Source: Petrolisthes cinctipes
Taxonomy: Eukaryota; Arthropoda; Malacostraca; Decapoda; Porcellanidae
DNA: 64,000 nt
Direction of reading: 5' to 3'
NCBI GenBank assembly: GCA_033782935.1
Contig: JAWQEG010001306.1
Location: 2,356,001 to 2,420,000 of the forward strand
Shown in pieces: positions 19,472 to 30,937 of the stretch. A program made the translations under genes and the position numbers. Each line of letters starts with the position of its first letter. Within the stretch, counting starts at the first letter, position 1. The notes under the pieces are model-generated. The model saw only the letters and a program-made list of their open reading frames with translations, was not told where the DNA came from and ran no database searches.

Positions 19472-20167
19472 CATGCTCAAAACATACTGAAAATCGATCT
19501 TTTAGGTGCACAAAAGTCGATATGTGCATGCATCTTCAGTACCCGTTTATATCTCAAATTCAGGCTCAAAACACCCGAAAATTCGATATTTAGGGGTCCC
19601 AGAAGCGATCTGTACATGCCTACTCCGTGTTAGAGTATTTTCAAAATACATGCTCAAAACATACTGAAAATCGATCTTTTAGGTGCACAAAAGTCGATAT
19701 GTGCATGCATCTTCAGTACCCGTTTATATCTCAAATTCAGGCTCAAAACACCCGAAAATTCAATATTTTGGGGTCCCAGAAGCAATCTGTACATGCCTAC
19801 TCAGTGCTAGAATATTTTCAAAATATAGGCTAAAAACATGCTAAAAATCGATCTTTTAGGTGCCAAAAAGTCGATATCTCAAATTCAGTCCCAAAACACC
19901 CGAAAATTCGATATTTAGGGGTCCCAGAAGCGATCTGTACATGCCTACTCCGTGTTAGAGTATTTTCAAAATACATGCTCAAAACATACTGAAAATCGAT
20001 CTTTTAGGTGCACAAAAGTCGATATGTGCATGCATCTTCAGTACCCGTTTATATCTCAAATTCAGGCTCAAAACACCCGAAAATTCGATATTTTGGGGTC
20101 CCAGAAGCGATCTGTACATGCCTACTCCGTGTTAGAGTATTTTCAAAATTCAGGCCCAAAACATGCT
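19459..20167 (+). repeat. 855-bp tandem duplication, partial copy 2
   Basis: Matches 18604-19312. After 20167 the sequence leaves the 855-bp pattern at CATGCTAAAAATCGAC and follows the block shared with 22805 onward. The join is again inside conserved sequence (ACATGCT). Confidence 0.85.
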
Positions 20168-20959
20168 AAAAATCGACATTTTAGGCGCCAAAAAATCGAC
20201 ATCTCAAATTCAGTCCCAAAACACCCGAAAATTCGATATTTAGAGGTCCCAGAAGGTATCTGTTCATGCCTACTCTGTGTTAGAGTATTTTCAAAATACA
20301 GGCCAAAAACATACTGAAAATCGATCTTTTAGGTGCCCAAAGTCAATATGTGCATGTATCTTCTGTACCCGTTTATATCTCAAATTCAGGCTCAAAACAC
20401 CCGAAAATCCAATATTTTGGGGTCCCAGAAGCAATCTGTACATGCCTACTCAGTGCTAGAATATTTTCAAAATATAGGCTAAAAAAATGCTAAAAATCGA
20501 TCTTTTAAGTGCCAAAAAGTCGATATCTCAGATTCAGTCCCAAAACACCCGAAAATTCGATATTAAGGGGTCCCAGAAGCGATCTGTACATGCCTACTCC
20601 GTGTTAGAGTATTTTCAAAATACATGCTCAAAACATACTGAAAATCGATCTTTTAGGTGCACAAAAGTCGATATGTGCATGCATCTTCAGTACCCGTTTA
20701 TATCTCAAATTCAGGCTCAAAACACCCGAAAATTCAATATTTTGGGGTCCCAGAAGCAATCTGTACATGCCTACTCAGTGTTAGAGTATTTTCAAAATAC
20801 AGGCCCAAAACATGCTGAAAATCGATATTTTAGATGCCCAAAGTCAATATGTGCATGTATCTTCTGTACCCGTTTATATCTCAAATTCAGGCTCAAAACA
20901 CCCGAAAATTCAATATTTTGGGGTCCCAGAAGCAATCTGTACAGTGCTAGAATATTTTC
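20161..20959 (+). repeat. 0.8-kb segment shared with 22805-23602
   Basis: Shared rare states are GGCGCCAAAAAATCGACATCTC (GGCGCC and TCGACATCTC), CTGTTCATGCC, CTCTGTGTTAG, AAAATCCAATATT, TAAAAAAATGC, TTTTAAGTGCC, TCTCAGATTCAG and GATATTAAGGGG. The partner has one base fewer in CCAATATTTGGGG, which shifts the offset from 2644 to 2643. The match ends where this copy carries the 10-bp end deletion (GTACAGTGC). Confidence 0.85.
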
Positions 20960-21002
20960 AAAATATAGGCTAAAAACATGCTAAAAATCGATCTTTTAGG
21001 TG

Positions 21003-22794
21003 GCAAAAAGTCGATATCTCAAATTCAGTCCCAAAACACCCGAAAATTCGATATTTAGGGGTCCCAGAAGCGATCTGTACATGCCTACTCCGTGTTAGAG
21101 TATTTTCAAAATACATGCTCAAAACATACTGAAAATCGATCTTTTAGGTGCACAAAAGTCGATATGTGCATGCATCTTCAGTACCCGTTTATATCTCAAA
21201 TTCAGGCTCAAAACACCCGAAAATTCAATATTTTGGGGTCCCAGAAGCAATCTGTACATGCCTACACAGTGCTAGAATATTTTCAAAATATAGGCTAAAA
21301 ACATGCTGAAAATCGACATTTTAGGTGCCAAAAAATCGATATCTCAAATTCAGTCCCAAAACACCCGAAAATTCGATATTTAGAGGTCCCAGAAGGTATC
21401 TGTACATGCCTACTCCGTGTTAGAGTATTTTCAAAATACAGGCCAAAAACATACTGAAAATCGATCTTTTAGGTGCCCAAAAGTCGATATGTGCATGCAT
21501 CTTCTGTACCCGTTTATATCTCAAATTATGGCCCTAAACATCCGAAAATTCGATATTTTGGGGTCCCAGAAGCGATCTGTACATGCCTACTCCGTGTTAG
21601 AGTATTTTCAAAATTCAGGCCCAAAACATGCTGAAAATCGATATTTTTGGTGCCCAAAGTCAATATGTGCATGTATCTTCTGTACCTGTTTATATCTCAA
21701 ATTCAGGCTCAAAACACCCGAAAATTCAATATTTTGGGGTCCCAGAAGCAATCTGTACATGCCTACTCAGTGCTAGAATATTTTCAAAATATAGGCTAAA
21801 AACATGCTAAAAATCGATCTTTTAGGTGCCAAAAAGTCGATATCTCAAATTCAGTCCCAAAACACCCGAGAATTCGATATTTAGGGGTCCCAGAAGCGAT
21901 CTGTACATGCCTACTCCGTGTTAGAGTATTTTCAAAATACATGCTCAAAACATACTGAAAATCGATCTTTTAGGTGCACAAAAGTCGATATGTGCATGCA
22001 TCTTCAGTACCCGTTTATATCTCAAATTCAGGCTCAAAACACCCGAAAATTCGATATTTAGGGGTCCCAGAAGCGATCTGTACATGCCTACTCCGTGTTA
22101 GAGTATTTTCAAAATACATGCTCAAAACATACTGAAAATCGATCTTTTAGGTGCACAAAAGTCGATATGTGCATGCATCTTCAGTACCCGTTTATATCTC
22201 AAATTCAGGCTCAAAACACCCGAAAATTCAATATTTTGGGGTCCCAGAAGCAATCTGTACATGCCTACTCAGTGCTAGAATATTTTCAAAATATAGGCTA
22301 AAAACATGCTAAAAATCGATCTTTTAGGTGCCAAAAAGTCGATATCTCAAATTCAGTCCCAAAACACCCGAAAATTCGATATTTAGGGGTCCCAGAAGCG
22401 ATCTGTACATGCCTACTCCGTGTTAGAGTATTTTCAAAATACATGCTCAAAACATACTGAAAATAGATCTTTTAGGTGCACAAAAGTCGATATGTGCATG
22501 CATCTTCAGTACCCGTTTATATCTCAAATTCAGGCTCAAAACACCCGAAAATTCGATATTTTGGGGTCCCAGAAGCGATCTGTACATGCCTACTCCGTGT
22601 TAGAGTATTTTCAAAATTCAGGCCCAAAACATGCTGAAAATCGATATTTTTGGTGCCCAAATTCAATATGTGCATGTATCTTCTGTTCCCGTTTATATCT
22701 CAAATTCAGGCTCAAAACACCCGAAAATTCAATATTTTGGGGTCACAGAAGCAATCTGTACATGCCTACACAGTGCTAGAATATTTTCAAAATA
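21003..22794 (+). repeat. 1.8-kb segment, copy 2 of the 3323-bp-offset duplication
   Basis: Partner of 17680-19471. Private changes include GTACCTGTT near 21685, AAAATAGATC near 22463 and CCCAAATTCAATATG near 22660. This copy lacks the 855-bp tandem duplication at its end and continues into ATATAGGCTAAAAAC, so the 855-bp duplication in copy 1 is the later event. Confidence 0.85.
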
Positions 22795-22804
22795 TAGGCT
22801 AAAA

Positions 22805-23602
22805 ACATGCTAAAAATCGACATTTTAGGCGCCAAAAAATCGACATCTCAAATTCAGTCCCAAAACACCCGAAAATTCGATATTTAGAGGTCCCCGAAGG
22901 TATCTGTTCATGCCTACTCTGTGTTAGAGTATTTTCAAAATACAGGCCAAAAACATACTGAAAATCGATCTTTTAGGTGCCCAAAGTCAATATGTGCATG
23001 TATCTTCTGTACCCGTTTATATCTCAAATTCAGGCTCAAAACATCCGAAAATCCAATATTTGGGGTCCCAGAAGCAATCTGTACATGCCTACTCAGTGCT
23101 AGAATATTTTCAAAATATAGGCTAAAAAAATGCTAAAAATCGATCTTTTAAGTGCCAAAAAGTCGATATCTCAGATTCAGTCCCAAAACACCCGAAAATT
23201 CGATATTAAGGGGTCCCAGAAGCGATCTGTACATGCCTACTCCGTGTTAGAGTATTTTCAAAATACATGCTCAAAACATACTGAAAATCGATCTTTTAGG
23301 TGCACAAAAGTCGATATGTGCATGCATCTTCAGTACCCGTTTATATCTCAAATTCAGGCTCAAAACACCCGAAAATTCAATATTTTGGGGTCCCAGAAGC
23401 AATCTGTACATGCCTACTCAGTGTTAGAGTATTTTCAAAATACAGGCCCAAAACATGCTGAAAATCGATATTTTAGATGCCCAAAGTCAATATGTGCATG
23501 TATCTTCTGTACCCGTTTATATCTCAAATTCAGGCTCAAAACACCCGAAAATTCAATATTTTGGGGTCCCAGAAGCAATCTGTACATGCCTACACAGTGC
23601 TA
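22805..23602 (+). repeat. 0.8-kb segment shared with 20161-20959
   Basis: Partner of 20161-20959. It carries the private changes GGTCCCCGAAGG near 22893, ACATCCGAAAATCC near 23042 and the one-base loss in CCAATATTTGGGG near 23055. Confidence 0.85.
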
Positions 23603-26600
23603 GAATATTTTCACAATATAGGCTAAAAACATGCTAAAAATCGACATTTTAGGTGCCAAAAAATCAATATCTCAAATTCAGTCCCAAAACCCCCGAAAAT
23701 TCGATATTTAGAGGTCCCAGAAGGTATCTGTACATGCCTACTCCGTGTTAGAGTATTTTCAAAATACAGGCCAAAAATATACTGAAAATCGATCTTTTAC
23801 CTATGCCCAAAAGTCGATATGTGCATGCATCTTCTGTACCCGTTTATATCTCAAATTCTGGCCCTAAACACCCGAAAATTCGATATTTTGGGGTCCCAGA
23901 AGCGATCTGTACATGCCTACTCCGTGTTAGAGTATTTTCAAAATTCAGGCCCAAAACATGCTGAAAATCGATATTTTTGGTGCCCAAAGTCAATATGTGC
24001 ATGTATCTTCTGTACCCGTTTATATCTCAAATTCAGGCTCAAAACACCCGAAAATTCAATATTTTGGGGTCCCAGAAGCAATCTGTACATGCCTACTCAG
24101 TGCTAGAATATTTTCAAAATATAGGCTAAAAACATGCTAAAAATCGATCTTTTAGGTGCCAAAAAGTCGATATCTCAAATTCAGTCCCAAAACACCCGAG
24201 AATTCGATATTTAGGGGTCCCAGAAGCGATCTGTACATGCCTACTCCGTGTTAGAGTATTTTCAAAATACATGCTCAAAACATACTGAAAATCGATCTTT
24301 TAGGTGCACAAAAGTCGATATGTGCATGCATCTTCAGTACCCGTTTATATCTCAAATTCAGGCTCAAAACACCCGAAAATTCGATATTTTGGGGTCCCAG
24401 AAGCGATCTGTACATGCCTACTCCGTGTTAGAGTATTTTCAAAATACATGCTCAAAACATACTGAAAATCGATCTTTTAGGTGCACAAAAGTCGATATGT
24501 GCATGCATCTTCAGTACCCGTTTATATCTCAAATTCAGGCTCAAAACATCCGAAAATTCAATATTTTGGGGTCCCAGAAGCAATCTGTACATGCCTACTC
24601 AGTGCTAGAATATTTTCAAAATATAGGCTAAAAACATGCTAAAAATCGATCTTTTTGGTGCCAAAAAGTCGATATCTCAAATTCAGTCCCAAAACACCCG
24701 AAAATTCGATATTTAGGGGTCCCAGAAGCGATCTGTACATGCCTACTCCGTTTTAGAGTATTTTCAAAATACATGCTCAAAACATACTGAAAATAGATCT
24801 TTTAGGTGCACAAAAGTCGATATGTGCATGCATCTTCAGTACCCGTTTATATCTCAAATTCAGGCTCAAAACACCCGAAAATTCAATATTTTGGGGTCCC
24901 AGAAGCGATCTGTACATGCCTACTCCGTGTTAGAGTATTTTCAAAATTCAGGCCCAAAACATGCTGAAAATCGATATTTTTGGTGCCCAAAGTCAATATG
25001 TGCATGTATCTTCTGTTCCCGTTTATATCTCAAATTCTGGCTCAAAACACCCGAAAATTCAATATTTTGGGGTCCCAAAAGCAATCTGTACATGCCTACA
25101 CAGTGCTAGAATATTTTCAAAATATAGGCTAAAAACATGCTAAAAATCGACATTTTAGTCGCCAAAAAATCGACATCTCAAATTCAGTCCCAAAACACCC
25201 GAAAATTCGATATTTAGAGGTCCCAGAAGGTATCTGTACATGCCTACTCCGTGTTAGAGTATTTTCAAAATACAGGCCAAAAACATACTGAAAATCGATC
25301 TTTTAGGTGCCCAAAGTCAATATGTGCATGTATCTTCTGTACCCGTTTATATCTCAAATTCAGGCTCAAAACACCCGAAAATCCAATATTTTGGGGTCCC
25401 AGAAGCAATCTGTACATGCCTATTCAGTGCTAGAATATTTTCAAAATATAGGCTAAAAACATGCTAAAAATCGATCTTTTAAGTGCCAAAAAGTCGATAT
25501 CTCAGATTCAGTCCCAAAACACCCGAAAATTCTATATTTAGGGGTCCCAGAAGCGATCTGTACATGCCTACTCCGTGTTAGAGTATTTTCAAAATACATG
25601 CTCAAAACATACTGAAAATCGATCTTTTAGGTGTACAAAAGTCGATATGTGCATGCATCTTCAGTACCCGTTTATATCTCAAATTCAGGCTCAAAACACC
25701 CGAAAATTCGATATTTTGGGGTCCCAGAAGCAATCTGTACATGCCTACTCAGTGTTAGAGTATTTTCAAAATACAGGCCCAAAACATGCTGAAAATCGAT
25801 ATTTTAGATGCCAAAAGTCAATATGTGCATGTATCTTCTGTACCCGTTTATATCTCAAATTCAGGCTCAAAACACCCGAAAATTCAATATTTTGGGGTCC
25901 CAGAAGCAATCTGTACATGCCTACACAGTGCTAGAATATTTTCACAATATAGGCTAAAAACATGCTAAAAATCGACATTTTAGGTGCCAAAAAATCGATA
26001 TCTCAAATTCAGTCCTAAAACCCCCGAAAATTCGATATTTAGAGGTCCCAGAAGGTATCTGTACATGCCTACTCCGTGTTAGAGTATTTTCAAAATACAG
26101 GCCAAAAACATACTGAAAATCGATCTTTTAGGTGCCCAAAAGTCGATATGTGCATGCATCTTCTGTACCCGTTTATATCTCAAATTCTGGCCCTAAACAC
26201 CCGAAAATTCGATATTTTGGGGTCCCAGAAGCGATCTGTACATGCCTACTCCGTGTTAGAGTATTTTCAAAATTCAAGCCCAAAACATGCTGAAAATCGA
26301 TATTTTTGGTGCCCAAAGTCAATATGTGCATGTATCTTCTGTACCCGTTTATATCTCAAATTCAGGCTCAAAACACCCGAAAATTCAATATTTTGGGGTC
26401 CCAGAAGCAATCTGTACAGTGCTAGAATATTTACAAAATATAGGCTAAAAACATGCTAAAAATCGATCTTTTAGGTGCCAAAAAGTCGATATCTCAAATT
26501 CAGTCCCAAAACACCCGAAAATTCGATATTTAGGGGTCCTAGAAGCGATCTGTACATGCCTACTCCGTGTTGGAGTATTTTCAAAATACATGCTCAAAAC

Positions 26601-26743
26601 ATACTGAAAATCGATCTTTTAGGTGCACAAAAGTCGATATGTGCATGCATCTTCAGTACCCGTTTATATCTCAAATTCAGGCTCAAAACACCCGAAAATT
26701 CAATATTTTGGGGTCCCAGAAGCAATCTGTACATGCGTACTCA

Positions 26744-26920
26744 GTGTTAGAGTACTTTCAAAATACAGGCCAAAAACATGCTGAAAATCGATATTTTAGA
26801 TGCCCAAAAGTCGATATGTGCATGCATCTTCTGTACCCGTTTATATCTCAAATTCTGGCCCTAAACACCCGAAAATTCGATATTTTGGGGTCCCAGAAGC
26901 AATCTGTACATGCCTACTCC
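26744..26920 (+). repeat. b/d hybrid monomer (177 bp)
   Basis: It begins GTGTTAGAGTACTTTC and has TTTTAGATGCCC like type b, then switches to CAAAAGTCGATATGTGC and CTGGCCCTAAACAC like type d. The same hybrid, with the TACTTTC marker, occurs near 35669, 42124, 43793 and 49227. It is therefore one ancestral recombinant that was later copied, not five separate events. Confidence 0.8.
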
Positions 26921-27068
26921 GTGTTAGAGTATTTTCAAAATATAGGCTAAAAACATGCTAAAAATCGACATTTTAGGTGCCAAAAAATCGATATCTCAAA
27001 TTCAGTCCCAAAACACCCGAAAATTCGATATTTAGAGGTCCCAGAAGGTATCTGTACATGCTTACTCC
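26921..27068 (+). repeat. 148-bp monomer with a full-length-type head
   Basis: It begins GTGTTAGAGTATTTTC like a 177-bp monomer but continues ATATAGGCTAAAAACATGC like the 148-bp types and has their 29-bp deletion. The switch lies in the shared TATTTTCAAAATA, the same short stretch used at the 855-bp join near 19459. Confidence 0.8.
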
Positions 27069-28235
27069 GTGTTAGAGTATTTTCTAAATACAGGCCAAAA
27101 ACATACTGAAAATCGATCTTTTAGGTGCCCAAAAGTCGATATGTGCATGCATCTTCTGTACCCGTTTATATCTCAAATTCTGGCCCTAAACACCCGAAAA
27201 TTCGATATTTTGGGGTCCCAGAAGCGATCTGTACATGCCTATTCCGTGTTAAAGTATTTTCAAAATTCAGGCCCAAAACATGCTGAAAATCGATATTTTT
27301 GGTGCCCAAAGTCAATATGTGCATGTATCTTCTGTACCCGTTTATATCTCAAATTCAGGCTCAAAACACCCGAAAATTCAATATTTTGGGGTCCCAGAAG
27401 CAATCTGTACATGCCTACACAGTGCTAGAATATTTTCAAAATATAGGCTAAAAACATGCTAAAAATCGACATTTTAGGTGCCAAAAAATCGATATCTCAA
27501 ATTCAGTCCCAAAACACCCGAAAATTCGATATTTAGAGGTCCCAGAAGGTATCTGTACATGCCTACTCCGTGTTAGAATATTTTCAAAATACAGGCCAAA
27601 AACATACTGAAAATCGATCTTTTAGGTGCACAAAAGTCGATATGTGCATGCATCTTCTGTACCCGTTTATATCTCAAATTCTGGCCCTAAACACCCGAAA
27701 ATTCGATATTTTGGGGTCCCAGAAGCGATCTGTACATGCCTACTCAGTGTTAGAGTATTTTCAAAATACAGGCCCAAAACATGCTGAAAATCGATATTTT
27801 AGATGCACAAAGTCAATATGTGCATGTATCTTCTGTACCCGTTTATATCTCAAATTCAGGCTCAAAACACCCGAAAATTCAATATTTTGGGGTCCCAGAA
27901 GCAATCTGTACAGTGCTAGAATATTTTCAAAATATAGGCTAAAAACATGCTAAAAATCGATCTTTTAGGTGGCAAAAAGTCGATATCTCAAATTCAGTCC
28001 CAAAACACCCGAAAATTCGATATTTAGGGGTCCCAGAAGCGATCTGTACATGCCTACTCCGTGTTAGAGTATTTTCAAAATACATGCTCAAAACATACTG
28101 AAAATCGATCTTTTAGGTGCACAAAAGTCGATATGTGCATGCATCTTCAGTACCCGTTTATATCTCAAATTCAGGCTCAAAACACCCGAAAATTCAATAT
28201 TTTGGGGTCCCAGAAGCAATCTGTACATGCCTACA

Positions 28236-29875
28236 CAGTGCTAGAATATTTTCAAAATATAGGCTAAAAACATGCTAAAAATCGATCTTTTAGGTGCCAA
28301 AAAGTCGATATCTCAAATTCAGTCCCAAAACACCCGAAAATTCGATATTTAGGGGTCCCAGAAGCGATCTGTACATGCCTACTCCGTGTTAGAGTATTTT
28401 CAAAATACATGCTCAAAACATACTGAAAATCGATCTTTTAGGTGCACAAAAGTCGATATGTGCATGCATCTTCAGTACCCGTTTATATCTCAAATTCAGG
28501 CTCAAAACACCCGAAAATTCGATATTTAGGGGTCCCAGAAGCGATCTCTACATGCCTACTCCGTGTTAGAGTATTTTCAAAATACATGCTCAAAACATAC
28601 TGAAAATCGATCTTTTAGGTGCAAAAAAGTCGATATGTGCATGCATCTTCAGTACCCGTTTATATCTCAAATTCAGGCTCAAAACACCCGAAAATTCAAT
28701 ATTTTGGGGTCCCAGAAGCAATCTGTACATGCCTACTCAGTGCTAGAATATTTTCAAAATATAGGCTAAAAACATGCTAAAAATCGATCTTTTAGGTGCC
28801 AAAAAGTCGATATCTCAAATTCAGTCCCAAAACACCCGAAAATTCGATATTTAGAGGTCCCAGAAGGTATCTGTACATGCCTACTCCGTGTTAGAGTATT
28901 TTCAAAATACAGGCCCAAAACATGCTGAAAATCGATATTTTTGGTGCCCAAAGTCAATATGTGAATGTATCTTCTGTTCCCGTTTATATCTCAAATTCAG
29001 GCTCAAAACACCCGAAAATTCAATATTTTGGGGTCCCAGAAGCAATCTGTACATGCCTACACAGTGCTAGAATATTTTCAAAATATAGGCTAAAAACATG
29101 CTAAAAATCGACATTTTAGGCGCCAAAAAATCGATATCTCAAATTCAGTCCCAAAAAACCCGAAAATTCGATATTTAGAGGTCCCAGAAGGTATCTGTAC
29201 ATGCCTACTCCGTGTTAGAGTATTTTCAAAATACAGGCCAAAAACATACTGAAAATCGATCTTTTAGGTGCCCAAAGTCAATATGTGCATGTATCTTCTG
29301 TACCCGTTTATATCTCAAATTCAGGCTCAAAACACCCGAAAATTCAATATTTTGGGGTCCCAGAAGCGATCTGTACATGCCTACTCAGTGTTAGAGTATT
29401 TTCAAAATACAGGCCCAAAACATGCTGAAAATCGATATTTTAGATGCCCAAAGTCAATATGTGCATGTATCTTCTGTACCCGTTTATATCTCAAATTCAG
29501 GCTCAAAACACCCGAAAATTCAATATTTTGGGGTCCCAGAAGCAATCTGTACAGTGCTAGAATATTTTCAAAATATAGGCTAAAAACATGCTAAAAATCG
29601 ATCTTTTAGGTGGCAAAAAGTCGATATCTCAAATTCAGTCCCAAAACACCCGAAAATTCGATATTTAGGGGTCCCAGAAGCGATCTGTACATGCCTACTC
29701 CGTGTTAGAGTATTTTCAAAATACATGCTCAAAACATACTGAAAATCGATCTTTTAGGTGCCCAAAAGTCGATATGTGCATGCATCTTCAGTACCCGTTT
29801 ATATCTCAAATTCAGGCTCAAAACACCCGAAAATTCAATATTTTGGGGTCCCAGAAGCAATCTGTACATGCCTAC
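28236..29875 (+). repeat. 1.64-kb segment, copy 1 of a three-copy family
   Basis: It matches 32196-33835 (offset 3960) and, through the 6455-bp duplication, about 38651-40290. Shared rare states are GCGATCTCTACATG near 28543, TGTGAATGTATC near 28965, CTGTTCCC near 28976 and GGCGCCAAAAAATCG near 29120. Private changes here include GCAAAAAAGTC near 28622 and CAAAAAACCCG near 29155. Confidence 0.85.
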
Positions 29876-30937
29876 TCAGTGCTAGAATATTTTCAAAATA
29901 TAGGCTAAAAACATGCTAAAAATCGATCTTTTAGGTGCCAAAAAGTCGATATCTCAAATTCAGTCCCAAAACACCCGAAAATTCGATATTTAGGGGTCCC
30001 AGAAGCGATCTGTACATGCCTACTCCGTGTTAGAGTATTTTCAAAATACATGCTCAAAACATACTGAAAATCGATCTTTTAGGTGCACAAAAGTCGATAT
30101 GTGCATGCATCTTCAGTACCCGTTTATATCTCAAATTCAGGCTCAAAACACCCGAAAATTCGATATTTAGGGGTCCCAGAAGCGATCTGTACATGCCTAC
30201 TCCGTGTTAGAGTATTTTCAAAATACATGCTCAAAACATACTGAAAATCGATCTTTTAGGTGCACAAAAGTCGATATGTGCATGCATCTTCAGTACCCGT
30301 TTATATCTCAAATTCAGGCTCAAAACACCCGAAAATTCAATATTTTGGGGTCCCAGAAGCAATCTGTACATGCCTACTCAGTGCTAGAATATTTTCAAAA
30401 TATAGGCTAAAAACATGCTAAAAATCGATCTTTTAGGTGCCAAAAAGTCGATATCTCAAATTCAGTCCCAAAACACCCGAAAATTCGATATTTAGAGGTC
30501 CCAGAAGGTATCTGTACATGCCTACTCCGTGTTAGAGTATTTTCAATATACAGGCCCAAAACATGCTGAAAATCGATATTTTTGGTGCCCAAAGTCAATA
30601 TGTGAATGTATCTTCTGTTCCCGTTTATATCTCAAATTCTGGCCCTAAACACCCGAAAATTCGATATTTTGGGGTCCCAGAAGCGATCTGTACATGCCTA
30701 TTCCGTGTTAAAGTATTTTCAAAATTCAGGCTCAAAACATGCTGAAAATCGATATTTTTGGTGCCCAAAGTCAATATGTGCATGTATCTTCTGTACCCGT
30801 TTATATCTCAAATTCAGGCTCAAAACACCCGAAAATTCAATATTTTGGGGTCCCAGAAGCAATCTGTACATGCCTACACAGTGCTAGAATATTTTCAAAA
30901 TATAGGCTAAAAACATGCTAAAAATCGACATTTTAGG
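29876..30937 (+). repeat. Satellite stretch leading to the 6455-bp duplication
   Basis: First monomers start at 30027, 30204, 30529 and about 31029. It includes a single 177-bp step (30027-30204), and part of it matches 28386-28888 at offset 1641. Near 30620-30650 an AATGTATCTTCTGTTCCC head continues into CTGGCCCTAAACAC, a mosaic of type e and type d, also seen at 62904-62935. Nothing but satellite is visible. Confidence 0.8.

Larger units (their letters stand above)
23603..28235 (+). repeat. Irregular satellite stretch with trimers, dimers and hybrid monomers
   Basis: First monomers start at 23747, 24248, 24425, 24750, 25251, 25575, 26076, 26567, 27069, 27570 and 28061. The 177-bp step at 24248-24425 is an extra monomer, and the steps near 24425 and 25251 (about 325 bp) lack a middle monomer. 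GATCTTTTACCTATGCCC at 23791 contains a four-base CCTA in place of GG that I see nowhere else. AACCCCCGAAAA near 23690 and 26020, and TTTTCACAATATAGG near 23610 and 25942, are shared local variants. No other element is visible. Confidence 0.8.
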
